This document shows, piece by piece, positions 62,571 to 64,000 of a stretch of DNA of 64,000 nucleotides; positions within the stretch are counted from its first letter, which is position 1; each line of letters starts with the position of its first letter. This DNA comes from UBA10649 sp963793105 (GTDB taxonomy: Bacteria; Actinomycetota; Actinomycetes; S36-B12). Below the pieces are notes generated by a model. That model had not been told where the DNA came from. It worked only from the letters and a program-made list of their open reading frames with translations, and did not search any database. Both the position numbers and the translations under genes were made by a program. Location of the stretch: assembly GCA_963793105.1 (NCBI GenBank), contig CAWBZB010000010.1:1-64000 (forward strand), read 5' to 3'.

Positions 62571-64000
62571 GTGACCATGGACGCCACGAACGACGGAAGT
62601 CGGGGACCTCACCGTTCGTCAGGCCGTCCGCCGCTCGCTCGACCTCCTCGCCCCGCGGGAGCGGCGCGGTACCGATTGGCGGTTGGCGCCCAGATGCTGT
62701 CCGGCCTGCTTGACCTGGCCGGCGTCCTTCTCGTGGGGCTGGTCGGACTTCTGTTGACTGGCTCTTCGACGTCGACGAGTTGCCGGGGCCCCTGCAGGGC
62801 GTGGCGCAGAGACTCATTCCCGAAACGACTTCGACCACGGCGATTGCCGCCGCGGTTGCCGGAGTCGCCGCGGCGCTGCTCCTGCTGAAGACACTGGTCT
62901 ACGGGATCCTCATGCGCTACATCCTGCGGTTCCTCGGCGCGTCCCAGGTGGCGGTGGAGATCGCATCGTTCGCGATCTCTTCAGCCAGCCCCTGCTGCGC
63001 CTTGGAGGCCCGATCCAGCCATGACACGGCGTTCGCGCTTGTCGTCGGCATCACTGCCGCCATCGTTGCGATGCTCGGCTCCTACGCCGTCATCGTCACC
63101 GAGATCTCTCTCCTCGTCATTCTGGGCGGGACGCTGCTCGTGATCGACCCGATGGTCACCATTGTGTCGGGGGTCTACTTCGCGCTCGTCGGGTTCACGC
63201 TTCAACGTGTGCTCGGATCTTGGTCAGGTCGCGTTGGGGCGATCTTGGCTGATGCCAACGTACGTGGCTTCCACACCGTCCAGGAGTCCATCCAGAACTT
63301 CAGGGAAGTCGGCGTAACGCAGCGAACCGGTCTCTACGTGGAGCGTCTCCAGGGGCTTCTGCGTGCGACCGCGCTGAATCAGGCGGAATCGGTCTTCATA
63401 GGCCAGATTCCCAAGCTGGCCTACGAGGTGGCGCTGGTGGTCGGTGCGGTGGCTCTGGCTGCATGGCAAATCTCCGTCTCGAGTTGGGAGTCCGCTCTGA
63501 CGGTCTTGGGTGTGTTCCTGGTCGCCGCGACTCGCGTGATCCCCTCCATGCTCCGCCTCAGCGGCCAGTTGGTGGCGATCCGCATCAGCACCGGACAGGC
63601 GGCGCGAACGTTCGACCTCGTCGACTATGTGATGAAGAGTGGCCCCGCAGATCATGAACGACTCGCCATACCCTCCCGTGACAGGCTCTACAGCGGTAAG
63701 CCACCCCGGATTCGTCCCTGGCATCTCCGTGTCCGAGGCCACCTTCACCTACCCCGCTGCCGAGGTGGTCTCGATCCACGTCGCTGCGCTCGACATCCCC
63801 GAAGGATCGTCCGTGGCTCTCGTGGGAGGGACGGGAGCAGGCAAGTCCACCCTTGCTGACCTGATCCTCGGCGTTCTGGAGCCGGACGAGGGCATCATCA
63901 CCATCGGCGGTCTCCCACCGAGAGCAGCCATTCGTCGATGGCCCGGAGCCATCGGATACGTACCGCAGTCGGTTGCGATGTCGGACGGCACGGTCCGCGA
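62571..64000 (+). pseudogene. MsbA/PglK-like ABC transporter (lipid-linked glycan flippase), partial and frameshifted
   Basis: An exporter-type half transporter cut by the right edge; about 475 residues are in the window. N-terminal membrane half: LTVRQAVRRSLDLLAPRERR, RLAVGAQMLSGLLDLAGVLL, LLLLKTLVYGILMRYILRFL, DLFSQPLLRL, SLLVILGGTLLVIDPMVTIV and FHTVQESIQNFREVGVTQRT, the last being typical of flippases in glycan loci. The nucleotide-binding half begins ISVSEATFTYPAAEVV and has Walker A GGTGAGKSTLADLILG and the Q-loop region AIGYVPQSVAMSDGTVR. Frame changes occur near 62609, 62664, 62758, 62970-63020 and 63650. GTG 62571 is leaderless. It may flip a different lipid-linked unit from the one handled by Wzm/Wzt. 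Confidence 0.82.

Noticed and set aside
1..64000. CRISPR arrays, insertion sequences, transposases, tRNA or rRNA genes, riboswitches
   Set aside because: No regularly spaced repeats, transposase motifs, terminal inverted repeats, tRNA cloverleaf sequences or rRNA were seen on either strand.

Overview
The window is a high-GC actinobacterial chromosome segment. G or C fills almost every third codon position, many starts are GTG or TTG, gene pairs repeatedly overlap as ATGA or GTGA, and at least nine genes appear to be transcribed without a leader (a TANNNT hexamer 6-7 nt before the start codon). There are no rRNA or tRNA genes, insertion sequences or CRISPR arrays. The actinobacterial assignment is firm; a narrower taxon cannot be read from the sequence.

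Almost the whole window is a surface-polysaccharide locus. 0-4 kb: a partial gene, two ABM-fold proteins, GDP-L-fucose synthase, a CoA-transferase/hydrolase and an Fpg/Nei glycosylase. 4-15 kb, plus strand: a methyltransferase, two tandem secreted clan GH-A glycosidase paralogues, a WbaP-type initiating glycosylphosphotransferase and a coupled trio (DUF4012 protein, polytopic membrane protein, secreted beta-propeller-like plus helical protein). 15-22.7 kb: rfbC, three glycosyltransferases, a polytopic protein and a secreted Ig-like protein. 22.8-28.3 kb: a Wzm/Wzt ABC exporter with two glycosyltransferases. 28.3-31.2 kb, minus: a PIG-V-type mannosyltransferase, rfbA and a GT2. 31.3-38 kb, plus: two GDP-mannose 4,6-dehydratase-type genes, a giant FkbM-GT4-GT4 fusion and a GT4. 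38-51 kb: an AftB-like arabinofuranosyltransferase, a polyprenyl-phosphate-type GT2 with a DUF2304 partner, UDP-xylose synthase, two large polytopic proteins, a methyltransferase and three more glycosyltransferases. 51-56.3 kb: a C-methyltransferase, a GT2, a GT-C protein and an O-antigen-ligase-like protein. 56.3-61.2 kb: a five-gene nucleotide-sugar set (class III aminotransferase, SpsF-like cytidylyltransferase, aldo/keto reductase, PseB-like dehydratase, RmlD-like reductase). 61.2-64 kb: a GT4 and an MsbA/PglK-like ABC flippase cut by the right edge.

Taken together: a lipid-linked glycan is started by the 7409 transferase and extended by many cytoplasmic glycosyltransferases using GDP-fucose or related 6-deoxyhexoses, dTDP-6-deoxyhexose, UDP-xylose and a less usual aminodeoxy sugar. 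It is exported by Wzm/Wzt and/or the right-edge flippase, then decorated or ligated outside by the GT-C proteins and the ligase. The number of glycosyltransferases suggests one very complex polymer or several. rmlB, manA/manB/manC and a NeuB-type synthase are not in the window.

Two stretches (about 20.3-26.9 kb and 51.4-64 kb) and a few isolated sites carry dense single-base indels, mostly one-base insertions, that break otherwise well-conserved genes. I annotate these as frameshifted genes over their full reconstructed span. The pattern looks more like consensus-sequence error than decay, but that needs reads to settle.
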